Shown here one piece after another: positions 26,262-37,025 of a DNA stretch of 64,000 bases. The translations under genes and the position numbers were made by a program. Under the pieces are notes generated by a model. That model made no database searches. It was not told the origin of the DNA and saw only the letters and a program-made list of their open reading frames with translations. Each line of letters opens with the position of its first letter. Positions within the stretch are counted from its first letter, which is position 1. Source of the DNA: Alitta virens (taxonomy: Eukaryota; Annelida; Polychaeta; Phyllodocida; Nereididae); NCBI GenBank assembly GCA_932294295.1, contig OW028577.1, positions 5,492,001-5,556,000 on the forward strand. Direction: 5' to 3'.

Positions 26262-28013
26262 TATTTATTTATTCCAATATTTTACATGGGTTGCATCATC
26301 AGCACAGCTGTTTTGCAGATGGCCCATAAAAACAATATGTTATATAGTACAATCACAGGCGTTTGCCATCTGTAAGACCAAGGCTACTGACTTTGTCAAG
26401 AACAGCTTTTACTCCCCCTGTGTAACTGCCTTCAATGATGGGGCTAGTTTCAGTCAATAATATCATATTACACATCAAAAATGGCTATATTATACGCAAA
26501 AATAATTTTCCTTCTTATTCTAAGTGATAACTTTCATTATTTATGGGTATTTACCACTTATATACTAGGAATTCCTTGTCCGTACGCTGGGAAATGTTCA
26601 ATTCTCATCTCTAATGCCAGATTTGCATATTTCACCATCTACACACATGATGGCGCTTTCTGATTGGCCAATATCTCCCAAGCACAGTCTGCTGTCAGCT
26701 TTAAGCCAATTAAGTGACCTAACAGAGTAATCTTTGTTTAAGACTTGAGTGTAATCAATGCAGACAAAACAAATTGATATGCAATTTCACTGTTAGACAT
26801 TCAATGCCATAAGCCAGCCTATATGCTATTAAGCTAATTTGTTTGTATTTAAGTCTAACTGAAAAACTAGCAAAATAATTTCCATCAAGCTCAGGGCATT
26901 TCCTAATGTATTCAGCTACATTCTGATTGGCAGTTGCAAATGACATAGGGGGCTTTTGAGATGAGAAGCCAATTAAGGCAGTCAGTAGCCTTGGTATTAG
27001 TTAAAGTATAAGTGTGTCATCACTGAGCAATGTCATATATGTTGGCAAACGCCTGTGGTACAATATAGTATAAAAAACATTTAAAACAAAAGGCGTATAA
27101 AAACAGAAATATATAAAAGTAAGATTCATAAAATAATTAAACTAAAATGTGGCGTTTCAAGGCATATTTAAAACCAATCAGGTTGTTTACATCCTTTAAA
27201 CTTGATGACAACAAATTCCATAAGATAGCACCAACATAACCAAAAGACCTCTCAGCAAACCGACTAGATACATGTGGCACATAGACATTCATGGGGTAGC
27301 TTCTGGTATTGATACCATTGACATCACAGTTCATTACAATATTGTCAACTAAATAGGTAGGGGCCAGCCCATGTATGCACTTAAACATTAGAGTGGTAGT
27401 GAAATACTGACATATTTGTTTTACATTAATCCATTTTAAGCTTTTTACAATATCAAGACCTCTTGAGTTTACATAATCAAAGTCATTAGTAACCAACCTT
27501 GCAGCATAATTCTGTAACCTCTGTATCTTACTAATATTATAATTACTTGTTTGACCCCAAACACTTATTGCATAATCAATACATGGCTGAACTGCTGTTG
27601 AATATATTGACACAATACCTTTCAGTCTGCGTAATCTATTCAATTTGGATGCATCATTACCACAACGTTTGTTAACATACTCATCCCATAATAAATGATT
27701 ATCAATCTTCATGCCAAGATTAGTCTCATCAATGGTGATGTCTAAACAATCAGAAAATTTTTTCTTCCTAGATGATAATAGCATGACTTCACTTTTGAAG
27801 ATATTAACACACAGTTTGTTGTTTTTGTACCAATCGTTCAACTGAGTTACACACAATTGTAACTTTCCTTCAACTTCCTTCACAGAGTTACCATGACAAT
27901 AAACAATTGTGTCATCAGCATATAGATTGCATACTCCCACATTTGAATTTTGGCTGATATCATTAATAACATAAACAATATTGGCCCGAGCACTGATCCC
28001 TGGGGGACACTAT
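26262..28013 (-). pseudogene. Non-LTR retrotransposon (LINE) fragment, interrupted
   Basis: The minus-strand frame 27940-27137 is the C-terminal part of a reverse transcriptase: catalytic LYADDTIVY, then WYKNNKLCVNIFKSEVM, and the typical post-RT region (YFTTTLMFKCIHGLAPTYL). The VPQGSVLGPILF motif is visible upstream at about 27985-28011 but one frameshift away. The copy ends abruptly at 28013 (5' truncation). Its 3' UTR is split by the element at 26354-27057 and ends near 26262 with an AATAAATAAATA tail. CR1/L2-like by motif style. Confidence 0.85.
26354..27057. mobile_element. Nonautonomous hAT-like element inside the LINE
   Basis: Ends CACAGGCGTTTGCCA and TGGCAAACGCCTGTG are inverted; further inside, AAGACCAAGGCTACTGACT pairs with AGTCAGTAGCCTTGG. 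Flanked by direct repeats GTACAAT (26347-26353, 27058-27064). The CACAGGC start is shared with the MITE at 10251, so they may use the same transposase. Confidence 0.85.
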
Positions 28014-29511
28014 ATGAGCATGCTCAGACAAAGAATTATGATCAATATTTCATAACTCTGAAACTACATCCAAGTGTGTTTCTATCTCACAAAGATATAA
28101 CAATCCAATATCATGACTGATCACAAGACCATACAAAGATTTTTTTATTTTTTTTTTGGTGAGTCTGTGCAACTTATATTAGAGAAACCCTGAAAAGGCA
28201 TGCCACCATGAGCCTTAATTAGTATCTTTAGCTTTAATGAGACCTAGTGCTCTGCTGGCAGCCTGCGCCTGTAATTTTTCCTGGGCTACATCGAACTCAA
28301 GAAACAAAACGGAGTTGGGCTTCTGAGATGTCCTACAACATCTGGACAAGAAATAAATTAAGGTTGCTTAATTCTCCATTATAATTTGTTTTGCTTCTTT
28401 GTGACCATAACACATGGCTATATAATGATGAAAACAGGGCAAAAGATCTTCATACCAAAAATAGGAAACTTTAAATAGATTTTTACAGAGAGGGATTTTT
28501 ATTAGTTAAAAAGTTTGGCTTTGAATCTTTGGTAAATTGTTGTCTATTTTGTGAGTGAAATTTCTGTCAAAGTAAGACCAAAAATGAGGTGGACATTATT
28601 TGGGATTGTACCATAATATTAGTTACCCAATCATTGCATTTGGATAAAAAAGCCTTTAATTTACATTACATCTTCAACAACTGTGTATACCTTCTTGTAT
28701 AATTATGCTAGAACCATATTCCATCGTCAAACCATGGAGACAAGAGTACTCTTGTCTCCATGGTCAAACAACAGTATTCTGCAAATTGGGTGGCAAAATA
28801 CCTGAATGACTGGTTTTAATGACAATGGCTCAAGGTGCATGGATTTGAACCAAGCCACTTTCACCATTGATGAGCCATATCTCCTGTTCTTTATGTTCAT
28901 TGCATTTGATGTGGTCTTCATCAGCATGCCATCACGCAATTAAATTGTGAATAGTGCTTTGGTGTATTAAAAGCAAGAGCTGTAAAAGCAAAGAGTAAAC
29001 CATCACCATTACCTAAACCCACAACATGATAATTTTTAGCTTAAAATGTAGTGTCATACAGTTCACTGCTATTTTGGTGCAATACAAGTGCCACAAGAGA
29101 ATTCAAATGTGATACTACACGTAATAGCATTTCAGTACATGTCACATCTGTAATGTTTTTCAGTTGTGTCATATCTAAAATTCATAGATCTGTCACATGG
29201 GCATTAGAGTCTATGGTCTCCAGCACACATCTATGTAGCACGATTTGCACAGTGCGGGGGATGGAAATGCTTATTTACCCTAGCACGCACTCTGATGGGC
29301 CATTTGTTGCATGCATAAGCAATCCATCTCATCCATTTAGCCATAATTGCGGAACTTTCAATGGGAATTAGGTTATTTTGTCAGTCTCTATGCCAGTTGT
29401 AATTTACGTATTTCCCATGTGAAATCAATGGCGAACAAAGCCTGATATTTGAAGTTTTTAATCACAAGAGCTTTCATTCTTCACTGTCCTAGCCTGGCAA
29501 TAGGTTTATAT
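28014..29511. other. Host intergenic DNA
   Basis: Apart from the diverged dispersed repeat, it holds a short perfect palindrome at 28727-28764 (CCATGGAGACAAGAGTACTC and its complement). No supported gene. Confidence 0.5.
29130..29490. repeat. Dispersed repeat, copy 2
   Basis: Diverged relative of 23650-23915, with an extra insertion near 29300-29390. Confidence 0.65.
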
Positions 29512-29630
29512 CCCAGATAGCATTCCAAATCGGGCCAGCATCGTTTCTATATCAGCCGCCGTAGGTACAACATCATTTTTACATCGCCGACATTGTGCCG
29601 ACATTGAAAAGATTTGGAATGCTATCTGGG
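29512..29630. mobile_element. MITE, CCCAGATAGCATTCC family, copy A
   Basis: CCCAGATAGCATTCCAAATC at the left is repeated inverted as GATTTGGAATGCTATCTGGG at the right, flanked by AT dinucleotides. 119 bp, complete. Confidence 0.88.
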
Positions 29631-29860
29631 ATGTTGTGATGCATGATTGTGTATGTCTGCATGTGATTCATTGTGGAGGGTCAGCACAATACAAATTGTT
29701 GTAAGTGGCTACATAGGTATTTGTGGTATAAAAATGCTGTTTTGAAATAGTAACTATTGTGACAATGCTCAGGTGCGTGTGACTGGATTATAAGATAGTG
29801 TAGCATTTATTTCGATCCCAATTGAAACAAAGTAAATAATATTAAGACATATACAAGTTA

Positions 29861-30004
29861 TACATGGCCAAATGTGCCACATGCGTTTTCCATAAGAAGG
29901 ATAAACGCATGGAAAACGAATGGTTTTTAGCAAATTATAATGAGGCAAAAAACATGCGTTTATCCAAATACATGGAAAACGCATGTGGCACAATTGGCCA
30001 TGTA
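29861..30004. mobile_element. Palindromic MITE, TACATGGCCAAA family, copy A
   Basis: TACATGGCCAAATGTGCCAC pairs with GTGGCACAATTGGCCATGTA; almost the whole 144 bp folds on itself. TA at both edges. Confidence 0.88.
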
Positions 30005-30042
30005 TATATAAATGGAATCTTGGAATCTACAAGAGCATATCA

Positions 30043-30163
30043 CCCAGATAGCATTCCAAATCGAGCCAGTGTCGTTTCTATATTTGCCGCCATCGATTCA
30101 ACATCATTTCAACAGCATCGCCGACATCACGCTGACATTGATACGGTTTGGAATGCTACATGG
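30043..30163. mobile_element. MITE, CCCAGATAGCATTCC family, copy B
   Basis: Same ends and interior as 29512-29630 but more diverged, with the right end reading GGAATGCTACATGGG. Confidence 0.82.
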
Positions 30164-30250
30164 GTGGGCTGTTTCGGTGATCCCTGCGTCACAAAATTTT
30201 ACCTCACAGTTTTACCTCACAGATTAAATATTGAAAATAAATAGATAGAC

Positions 30251-30404
30251 TACATGGCCAAATTTGCCACGTGCGTTTTGCATGAGAAGGATAAACGCAG
30301 GAAAACGCATGGTTTTTAGCTAATTACAATGAGGCAAAAACCATGCGTTTTCCATGCGTTTATCCAAATGCATGGAAAACGCACGAGGCACAATTGGCCA
30401 TGTA
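30251..30404. mobile_element. Palindromic MITE, TACATGGCCAAA family, copy B
   Basis: Second copy, same orientation as 29861-30004, with internal GCATGGTTTTTAGCTAATTA and its pairing half. Located 250 bp from copy A, with a different MITE between them. Confidence 0.88.
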
Positions 30405-33298
30405 CTTGTTGCATAATTTTTATCATGCAATAAAATTCTGCCTTGATAATACCACCTCAATTTTGATATACCAATACATCATCAAAACAACCGGATGCTG
30501 GAACTAGCTTTATCCTCACATTGTTACATTGCACAAATATTTAATGATATGTTTCATAATGCAAGGGAAAATGCGGGTAGGAAGCGTTCACTTACTTAGT
30601 CGATAACTGTGGTTTATGAATGGCTGTAAAGATAACTCTGAAAGTCCAGACAAAAAGAAATGAAATTATTGACATGTGTAAAATAGAAAAAACATTACCT
30701 CCATATAACACCCGTAGTGTATGATACATATATATATATATATAAAGCTGTAGCCTATATGAAAATGACATAAACATGACCTAATATTATAATAGATTTT
30801 GCAATCAGATTTAATTTTCAGCATTATATTACAATCTTTCATGAATTTACCATAAACCCGGTGCGAAATTTGTCAATTAAACGTGTAAATCAACTTCTTT
30901 TCGATTAGAAAACGATGCATTTTTCGATAGAAACGAACTGAATGAAATGCATGTTTTAAAATGCCACACTTCATCAAAAGATTTCCCATTTCAAACATTG
31001 CCCAAAGATTTTCTGAGAAATGTTGAGTAATTCAGCAAAATTGAGAGGTTGTCAGGAATTATTTTTGAATTATTAAGTAGCACGAAAATGATCAAAATGG
31101 TGCTAATCAAGAGATGGGCGAAATCATTGTTGGATACATGGTTATTGTACTCGAAGCACGAAGAATTTCAATCATGTTTAAAATTTTCCAAATCGGGAAG
31201 AAAAGATTCGTGTTGGAGAACCATTATAATTGACAGGATATCACTTAATTTCTCGACTCGTGAGTCAAAATGAAACCATCTTTCAAACCAATGATTCTTC
31301 CAAATAATATCTTTTTTTTTTAAGTGCTTGGCAATTAAGAAAACAACAACATTGTTCATGTAGTAATGGATTTAGAGAGGGGAGGGGGGGTTTTAGGGGG
31401 TTTAAACTCCCCCCCCCCTTGGCCTAGTACATTTTAATTTAAAATTATTAAAATATTCAGCGGTCCCCGCAATACATTTTATTTGTCCCCCCCTGAAAAA
31501 TGTTCTGGATATGCCCCTGCCATGTTGTACATGTAGAGTGGATTCAGCATATTCTATTTTTGCTTAAGTTCCAAGATTAGCTGGCGTGGCACGATTTAAT
31601 CAAATAATTTGCAATGTCAAGGAATGTTTTTACATTAGTATATTTTAAGTTAATTACCTAAATAGTATTCTACAGTGTATCCGCACAAAATGATTGCTAC
31701 GCTGCACAATCAGTTCATGAGAAGAGAAGAGAAGAGAAGAGAAGAGAAGAGAAGAGAAGAGAAGAGAAGAGAAGAGAAGAGAAGAGAAGAGAAGAGAAGA
31801 GAAGAGAAGAGAAGAGAAGAGAAGAGAAGAGAAGAGAAGAGAAGAGAAGAGAAGATTTTTTATTGAATTCGGTGGTGTAATAAAATCAACAGTACAACTC
31901 AAGTTAGAAGCAGAAGAGATAGAAAAACAATTAATTATATATATGAGTTCAATATTAGTAAACTAATTACATGGAATTTCTTTACATAATTCAATTACAT
32001 AAATACAACCCATGGGGTAAATGTGTAACATGAGTTGGTCTCCAAGTAGTGTCATCTTATCGTTACATTAGCCTCTGGAAGCTGGTCATCACAGCTGATT
32101 GAGCTTCGTAACCAGTGGCAGTAGTGCTAAGAAAGTTGGATTTAAAGAGCTGTGCAATCTTTTGACCACTGCAGTTTGGGGCTACCTTTCCTCACAAAAC
32201 GCAGTCCTGTTAAACAAATTTGAAAGATTTTTATAAGGCAATCTACACACACACAGTACAGAATTTGGGCTTTCTTTTTGCGAGTACCTTCCGATTTTAG
32301 TATCTATTTTCTTGCTGTCATGCTATCCTAGCCTCCAGCAGTACCCTTGTTTGAGATTGAATTGTGTTAAAACTATTGCATATGAAATTACGCCGTTTGG
32401 ACACAATTTAGAGTAAGTTGTAAAACAAAAAATCTTAGGATATATTAACATCTGAAACCGGCATTAACCACGACGACATTAAGGTTGGATTGCATTACAA
32501 ATTGAAACCACAATAATTTGACTATATCTACTTTACCGTAATAGAATTTCATAATCGTAGGACTAATCACGAGAGCGAAGACAGATGCTTTCAAACGGAT
32601 TGCATTGTTCTCTGGCAAAACTGTCAGTCCGCAATGCTGACATCTCTGTGAGCCTGTTTTCCATAGAAATGTAATGGAGAAAAAAAGCCTGTTTTCCATA
32701 GAAATTTAATGGAGAAAAATGTTCTTTCCAAATTTATGTATTTATTTTCTATTCCTTTATAGTACACAGTTCTACGTATTTGAATAAATTTCATAAAAAT
32801 AGAAACGTTCTGGAATATATCTTTATACATTTCGTAAAATTTGAATTTGAAGTGACACTTTAGAAGATATTTTAGTCAAAACATTTTTCCACAATGAATA
32901 TGACAGATGAAGGAGCATTTTTCAAACAGCTCCGACTTTGCACAAAATGCAAAACCTCGAGAGAGAGAAAAAAATCACACAGAACTTATTTTTTGTCCAA
33001 AGTTGTACATTGTGCAGCCAAATGCCTCTGAAATTCTTTAGAGCATCTTGAATGGAAAAACAGGCGTTGCAACTTCGAGGAAAGTACCATCAATCAATTT
33101 TTATTGGCTCTATTGTTTTGTGCTGCAGCTGTGAGACCAGCTTCAGAAGTATGTTTTTTCACACCTTCGGTCCGGTTTAATGAGTGTGATACTATTCTAA
33201 AACTTTCATCATTTGTCTTCTGTACTTCTGTGCATGGGACAAAGGCTCTGAATCTGCCATGTTAATTATTAAAAAGCATTGCTACAAGAAACAAAAAT
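30405..33298. other. Host intergenic DNA
   Basis: No supported gene. It contains an AT-rich repeat remnant with long C/G runs (31375-31500) of the type often seen at CCCC-rich MITE ends, and the AGAAG satellite listed separately. Confidence 0.5.
31716..31855. repeat. (AGAAG)n pentanucleotide satellite
   Basis: About 28 uninterrupted GAGAA units. Highly uniform, so recently expanded. Confidence 0.98.
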
Positions 33299-33671
33299 GT
33301 GTATACATAACAGACAGGTGATATTGTCATGTATTCATATTTAGAATTAAAGGAAACTATACATTTATCTAATATGTAAAGAAACTTAAGACTAAGTTCA
33401 AGGTTAAAGAGAATTAAAGAGATGTATTGTTAGAAAAAGGGCTGAACCAGAACATGGGGAAGCCAAGCATAAAAAGGGGCTGTGTCCATCTAAAGGGAAC
33501 CAGCCAATCAGAATGAAGTAAAAGGTTTATTGTATAAGCTAGGAAACAACTTGAAGCCAGACCCTGGCAGTTGTAGATGTGAATCTATTTGATATACATC
33601 ACTGGATTAAAGAGCCACACTCACTCAACAAAGCAAAACCTTGTGTTTGTATTTCTTTCCATATATCACAT
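33299..33671 (+). mobile_element. Possible LTR with adjacent primer-binding-like site
   Basis: The segment begins TGTATACATAACAG and ends ATATATCACA, followed directly by TGGTGGAGAATTCTAG, which looks like a primer binding site. It contains a TATTGTATAAGC promoter-like motif (about 33529) and ATTAAAGAG before a G/T-rich stretch. No second LTR and no gag/pol frame follow, so this is tentative; a solo or truncated element fits. Confidence 0.35.
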
Positions 33672-34364
33672 GGTGGAGAATTCTAGATCTTCTTGTAAAA
33701 TTATCAGAGTACACTAAATATAAGCAATATTTATTTAAAAAAAAGGAAGAATGGCAAAAAGTCCTTGTTTACATTACAACTTCAGTGGCGTAGCCATGGG
33801 GGGGGGGGCCTTTCCCATTCTAGATCTCTGCAGTGGACATTACAGGTGCTGTCCAGGAAAACAGCAGTCAGACACATCAAACATTTGCAGCTACAATGTA
33901 TGCTGCAGTAGCATCATTCCAGCATCATTCCGTCCATTTGCCCATACTGCAATCACCATAAAATCCAAATTCTGCAGAATACATTGCAAGGCTAAACTGC
34001 CTAGTAAGTTGTGTGGTCTGAAACATTCCTGAAGTAATTCTGTGACACATGCTTTGAAAATAGCCTGGCTGTGGTGTACCGTATTCTTATAAAAAAAAAT
34101 TGATGAAAATTCTTATTACAGCATTGCTAAATTTCAGCAAGTACCCAAATGTTTATCACTCATGATTATGTATTAGTTAGCATTGCTTAAATATCCCTAT
34201 GACCGCTCCAGGTCCCACCACAAATAATCCAGTCCATAAAAGTCTTGAAGCAACGTCACAGCCATCAGTATTATAATACTTGTTGCTTGGTTCCGCAAGC
34301 TTGAAGGCCTCGTGCAAAAATAATGAAGCCTTTTATTAAGTGTGACATGTGCCAAGTGTTAGAT

Positions 34365-34370
34365 TTTGCT
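34365..34370. repeat. Target site duplication, left
   Basis: TTTGCT lies immediately outside the left terminal repeat and is repeated directly after the right terminal repeat at 54733-54738. A 6-bp duplication is the Polinton norm. The matching copy shows that both ends belong to one insertion event. Confidence 0.9.
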
Positions 34371-34443
34371 AGTAGTAATGACAGTACTAGGCCTTAAAAT
34401 ATAGTACTAAAACGTACACCAGAGGACAGTAAAAGCGTCCTAC
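34371..34443 (+). repeat. Polinton left terminal inverted repeat
   Basis: The 73 bp are identical to the reverse complement of 54660-54732. It begins AGTAGTAATG, in keeping with the AG start of Polinton ends. Protein-primed replication is expected to start at these termini. Inside it, and again just internal to it, is a short motif of the form TACACCAGANGNCNGTAA (about 34416 and 34458), also present twice in the right end, so the ends carry a subterminal repeat that could bind the integrase or a replication factor. Confidence 0.95.
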
Positions 34444-34697
34444 GTAGTACCTAATTGTACACCAGATGTCTGTAATGTTCTACGACATGTGCTGACATCT
34501 AGTGTGACGAGAACAATAGATATAATAGGAAAAAGATAGGTTGAGTTTTAGAACAGGACAAAAGAATATATATATTATATATAGTATTGGTGGTGTCATC
34601 TGGAACATGTGTGAGTGTGCTTTAACCTATCAGTCTGGACAGCACTGCTTTTGACAAACAGCTTAGACTGGAGTAGTCCTACATACATTCATTTAAA

Positions 34698-35246
34698 ATG
34701 GCGTTAATCTACCGTTGGATTCTTGTTGGACATACAGCATGTCAAAGTGGAGTTACACACAGCTATACACTTTACGATAACAAAGAACAATTTACATCAT
34801 TGGTTGCCTGTAGAATTAGTAGCAGACAGTTTGTTCGTACAGATACCATCTACAGTGTGTTGGAATATACTACTCGAATTCTTTGTCAGCCACCAGTGAT
34901 CGGTGGTTTAATGCCCTATGCTTACGAAGGGTTAGAGGCTGGCCAGTCTGATGAGGGAGATGATTCATCTGCAGAATCTGAAGACTCTGATAATAGTATT
35001 GATATTACGAAACCATTAGCAGAATCTGAAGACTCTGATAATAGTATTGATATTACGAAACCATGGATTCGCTGGGAGTTATACAGAAAAGCCCGATGTG
35101 GTAATGACAGCCATTATATCTTGCATCGCGCTAATCACCAACTCAATCTGAATATGATGGAGTGTATATATGAATTTTCAGAGTATTTTGTAACTGAAGT
35201 ATGCTGTTACCAACCTCAATGGAGACTGCATATCTATTGTATGTAA
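34698..35246 (+). CDS. Unknown acidic protein, first Polinton gene
   Basis: Open frame of 182 codons starting at an ATG about 250 bp inside the left terminal repeat, downstream of a TATA-rich stretch (34568-34585). I do not recognise the family. Visible features are a hydrophobic/aromatic N-terminal half, a strongly acidic Ser/Asp/Glu centre (residues about 80-120) and a C-terminal part with several Cys and Tyr. The acidic centre contains a 48-bp in-frame tandem duplication (about 34972-35067), giving two copies of a 16-residue unit starting AESEDSDNS; it is exact at the protein level, so recent. No signal peptide or clear membrane segment. It may be a regulatory or host-interaction protein; a further exon cannot be excluded. 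Confidence 0.5.
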   Translation: MALIYRWILVGHTACQSGVTHSYTLYDNKEQFTSLVACRISSRQFVRTDTIYSVLEYTTRILCQPPVIGGLMPYAYEGLEAGQSDEGDDSSAESEDSDNSIDITKPLAESEDSDNSIDITKPWIRWELYRKARCGNDSHYILHRANHQLNLNMMECIYEFSEYFVTEVCCYQPQWRLHIYCM

Positions 35247-35344
35247 CTTCCTGTGTGTAAGATACATGATTATTATTAGTATGTTAGTAATGTTTGTATA
35301 AATTGCATATAATTTGTAACTTGTGTAAATAGGTTGTACTATGT

Positions 35345-35382
<38 letters not shown>

Positions 35383-35588
35383 ATAACTGTGCAGTGACAT
35401 GTAACACTTACCATGCAGCATTTGTTGAAGATCACATGGGCTGATGTATAAAAAATAGTGTTAGATGTCATAAGAGTTACCATGGTGAATGGACCAATCA
35501 GAAGCTGTATATACAAATAGGTAGTAGAAATAAGGTGGTAGGGGTACTGCGATTGAAGCACTCTTCCGGTGTACATGAATACATTAAC

Positions 35589-36433
35589 ATGGATATTTTG
35601 ATGAAACATGCTGCTGTGATAATAGGCACAATCGATGGTGCCGAAGCCTTAACTACATTGAAGGACAATGGATACCTCAACTGGTCATCGTATCTGACAT
35701 TGCGAGACTACGAAGATAGTGAAATGCAGACTTTGAAATTGGTGGACATGCTGGTTGTGCAGGAAAATCACAAGGCTATAGCGAAACTTTTTGAAATCAT
35801 TCGTATCAGCTACCCTGATTTATGTAGCATGATTCCTGAAATATCTTATGGACAAAGATATTCCGTCTATATCGGACACAATGATTTTTTGAAAGTAATG
35901 GTCAATGATGGTAATGTGACAGTGGACATAATGAAAATGGAGGCAAGTACATATGCATTTCAGTATGTATAGGGTTTAGTGACCGATTGATATATGTTTA
36001 CAAACTATAATATGTATCTCATTTTCTTATACAGACATATGATGACAAAGCTGAACACGCATGCGTATGCCTAAATCTTCAGAGATGGTCAGCACTGATG
36101 CAGACAGTGGATGTTGTCAAATGTGCTATAGGTACAAATCATCAAGTGCATTTGGGAGGAGGCTATTACATTGAAACATTTTTTAACAGTGACAATGTAC
36201 ACATTACCAAGTATGATAAACAAGAGGATGGTATATGTAGTATTAGTCTTGCTCAAAGCATAATGCTAACCAGATATCAGTTTATAACAATTTCAGAGAA
36301 TTTTGACAAAATTCAAGATGTTACTCCAGAGCTTAGTTTGATAATACCCTGTTATATGAATGAAGATCACCAAAATCAAATGGGTTATGCCATGTGTCCA
36401 GAATGTAGTCCTTTTGGCGATGAAGACTGTTGA
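35589..36433 (+). CDS. Spliced CARD-like death-fold + tandem PC4-like protein
   Basis: Two exons, 35589-35942 and 36035-36433, about 250 residues. The 92-bp intron is of GC-AG type: donor GAG|GCAAGTAC, acceptor CTTATACAG, phase 0, and both exons stay open across it. The upstream open frame lacks an ATG before 35589. Residues about 1-82 have the pattern of a CARD: six predicted amphipathic helices, an LTTLKDNGYLNWSSY segment, then FEIIRISYPDL near residue 70. Residues about 88-150 resemble the PC4 single-strand DNA-binding domain (YSVYIG, VTVDI, then LNLQRWSALM after the intron). The tail (about 150-220) looks like a second, more diverged copy (VHLGG, NVHI, LTRYQF). The PC4 pattern runs straight through the intron, which supports the splice. 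A death-fold signalling domain joined to nucleic-acid binding resembles the layout of cytosolic DNA sensors, so interference with host sensing is a guess worth testing. Followed by AATAAA near 36469. Confidence 0.7.
35943..36034 (+). other. GC-AG intron in the CARD/PC4 gene
   Basis: 92-bp intron beginning GCAAGT and ending ATACAG after a pyrimidine-rich run. GC-AG introns characteristically have such a strong remaining donor. Reading through it hits a stop at 35970-35972, while splicing joins two phase-0 frames and completes a PC4-like domain. Confidence 0.75.
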
Positions 36434-36711
36434 GATTATGTGAATATATGTAAATATTGTTGTGTATACAATAAATGGATGTTTACATAATACAAGGTGG
36501 TTGTTTATATATAACTCTGTGAATATAATAATACTGTGTATTAATCAACAAGATGGCTTAGTGCATAACATTGCGAAATGGTCATTATCATGTGACATCA
36601 TGTAATCTGAAGTGCAGCCTGATTGGCCCTTATCACGTGACAATACACAATCGCATGTGCAATCTTATTAAGATTCTGTAAGAACTTTTAAGGGTCAGTT
36701 AACATTGAGAC

Positions 36712-37023
36712 ATGGAAGCTAGCAGAAACACCCTGTCTACTCAGAGCTCTGTATCATCAGACAAATGGTATATTCTTGGAAGAACTCTACCTAAGAGTGA
36801 AATAGTGTTTCTGAGTCAGGTGTTAATTTTGTACACAGTTATTATAGCCTCACTTGTGAATCTCTCTTTAGGGAGTACATCTGAAACGTGGCTCATTTTG
36901 GTAAGTACGAGTCTTGGAGCAATCTTGCCAAATCCCCAGTTGCTACCAACCCCACAGTTGCGTAAAATAACTGAAATACAATACCCACACTGTGCACCAG
37001 CTGAAAGGAATACAGTTGTATAA
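36712..37023 (+). CDS. Small two-helix membrane protein
   Basis: 103 residues with two hydrophobic segments, about residues 40-58 (VFLSQVLILYTVIIASLV) and about 62-82 (ETWLILVSTSLGAILPNP), separated by a short polar turn. The C-terminal tail is short and proline-rich. Its stop (37021-37023) is 2 bp before the integrase ATG, so it heads a tightly packed block. From memory, small proteins of this type beside the integrase recur in animal Polintons, but I cannot name a function; a virion membrane or viroporin-like role is inference. Confidence 0.65.
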   Translation: MEASRNTLSTQSSVSSDKWYILGRTLPKSEIVFLSQVLILYTVIIASLVNLSLGSTSETWLILVSTSLGAILPNPQLLPTPQLRKITEIQYPHCAPAERNTVV

Positions 37024-37025
37024 TA

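Noticed and set aside
31654..31902. Frames of repeated LLFSS or REEKR
   Set aside because: Both strands of the AGAAG satellite; not genes.
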